This document shows positions 30,726 to 30,752 of a stretch of 30,752 nucleotides of DNA, piece after piece. Within the stretch, counting starts at the first letter, position 1, and every line of letters starts with the position of its first letter. Below the pieces are notes generated by a model. It did no database searches. It had not been told where the DNA came from and saw nothing but the letters and a program-made list of their open reading frames with translations. The position numbers and the translations under genes were made by a program. The DNA is taken from NCBI GenBank assembly GCA_045602385.1, contig JAZSBL010000039.1, positions 1-30,752 of the forward strand, read 5' to 3'. The DNA is from SVTX01 sp045602385 (GTDB taxonomy: Bacteria > Bacillota > Clostridia > Oscillospirales > CAG-272).

Positions 30726-30752
30726 AGAGAAAATCAAGAAAATCGCTGACAG
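30718..30752 (+). CDS. Start of a coupled downstream gene, cut by window edge
   Basis: A TTG at 30718 overlaps the TGA of the preceding gene and has AGGTGGAGG six bases upstream. The frame reads MPEEKIKKIAD and stays open to the edge. Too short to classify; the strong ribosome binding site is the main support. Confidence 0.45.
   Translation, partial: MPEEKIKKIAD

Overview
The window (about 42% GC by eye, standard code, strong AGGAGG-type ribosome binding sites, TTGACA/TATAAT promoters often with an extended TGTGG-TATAAT form) looks like a low-GC Gram-positive anaerobe of the Clostridia, probably from the gut. This is inferred from gene families and signals, not from a marker gene.

Left part (1-8.8 kb): a mobile-element backbone. 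A cut-off gene with a Rossmann-type N-terminus sits at the left edge. At 700-744 lies the 3' half of a tRNA-Pro(GGG) gene without its 5' half, followed by the tRNA terminator. It is flanked on both sides by TGACCACAT-type repeats, so the site looks like the attachment junction (attP-like) of an integrating element. To its right, all on the minus strand and transcribed from 8.6 kb down to 1.1 kb, are a LexA-like repressor with two palindromic operators, a zinc-ribbon protein, an attenuator-like structure, an excisionase, a replication-initiator-like protein, a candidate oriT, a MobC-like protein, a MobL/MobP-type relaxase with Sel1 repeats, and two tandem tyrosine integrases separated by a 49-codon ORF.

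Centre (8.8-28.4 kb): a roughly 19.5-kb minus-strand gene train for a cell-surface structure. In transcription order: TetR regulator, degenerate HD + EAL protein, a membrane protein with a long basic cytoplasmic N-terminus, a probable major TasA-like subunit, a SipW-type signal peptidase, a membrane-anchored McrB-like AAA+ ATPase, a DUF2357/McrC-like protein carrying an 11-octad coiled coil in place of a recognisable nuclease, four more SipW-type secreted proteins, a second SipW-type signal peptidase and a 2018-residue adhesin-like protein with beta-helix and BspA-type leucine-rich repeats. Five of the surface proteins share a C-terminal motif, (I/V)W(L/I)EGxD, usually followed by x-x-C. Gaps are short and several genes overlap, so much of this is probably co-expressed.

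Right part (28.4-30.75 kb): a small tyrosine recombinase beside a 259-bp segment bounded by an 18-bp inverted repeat and containing a strong outward promoter, then an XRE-family regulator and a plus-strand pair of unrecognised genes. The arrangement fits an invertible promoter: in the present orientation it points away from the surface operon, and after inversion it would point into it.

Taken together, the best candidate for an undescribed system is the SipW/TasA-like surface operon that includes a membrane-tethered McrB/DUF2357 pair, with c-di-GMP-type and TetR control and a possible phase switch, next to (and perhaps carried by) a mobilizable element.
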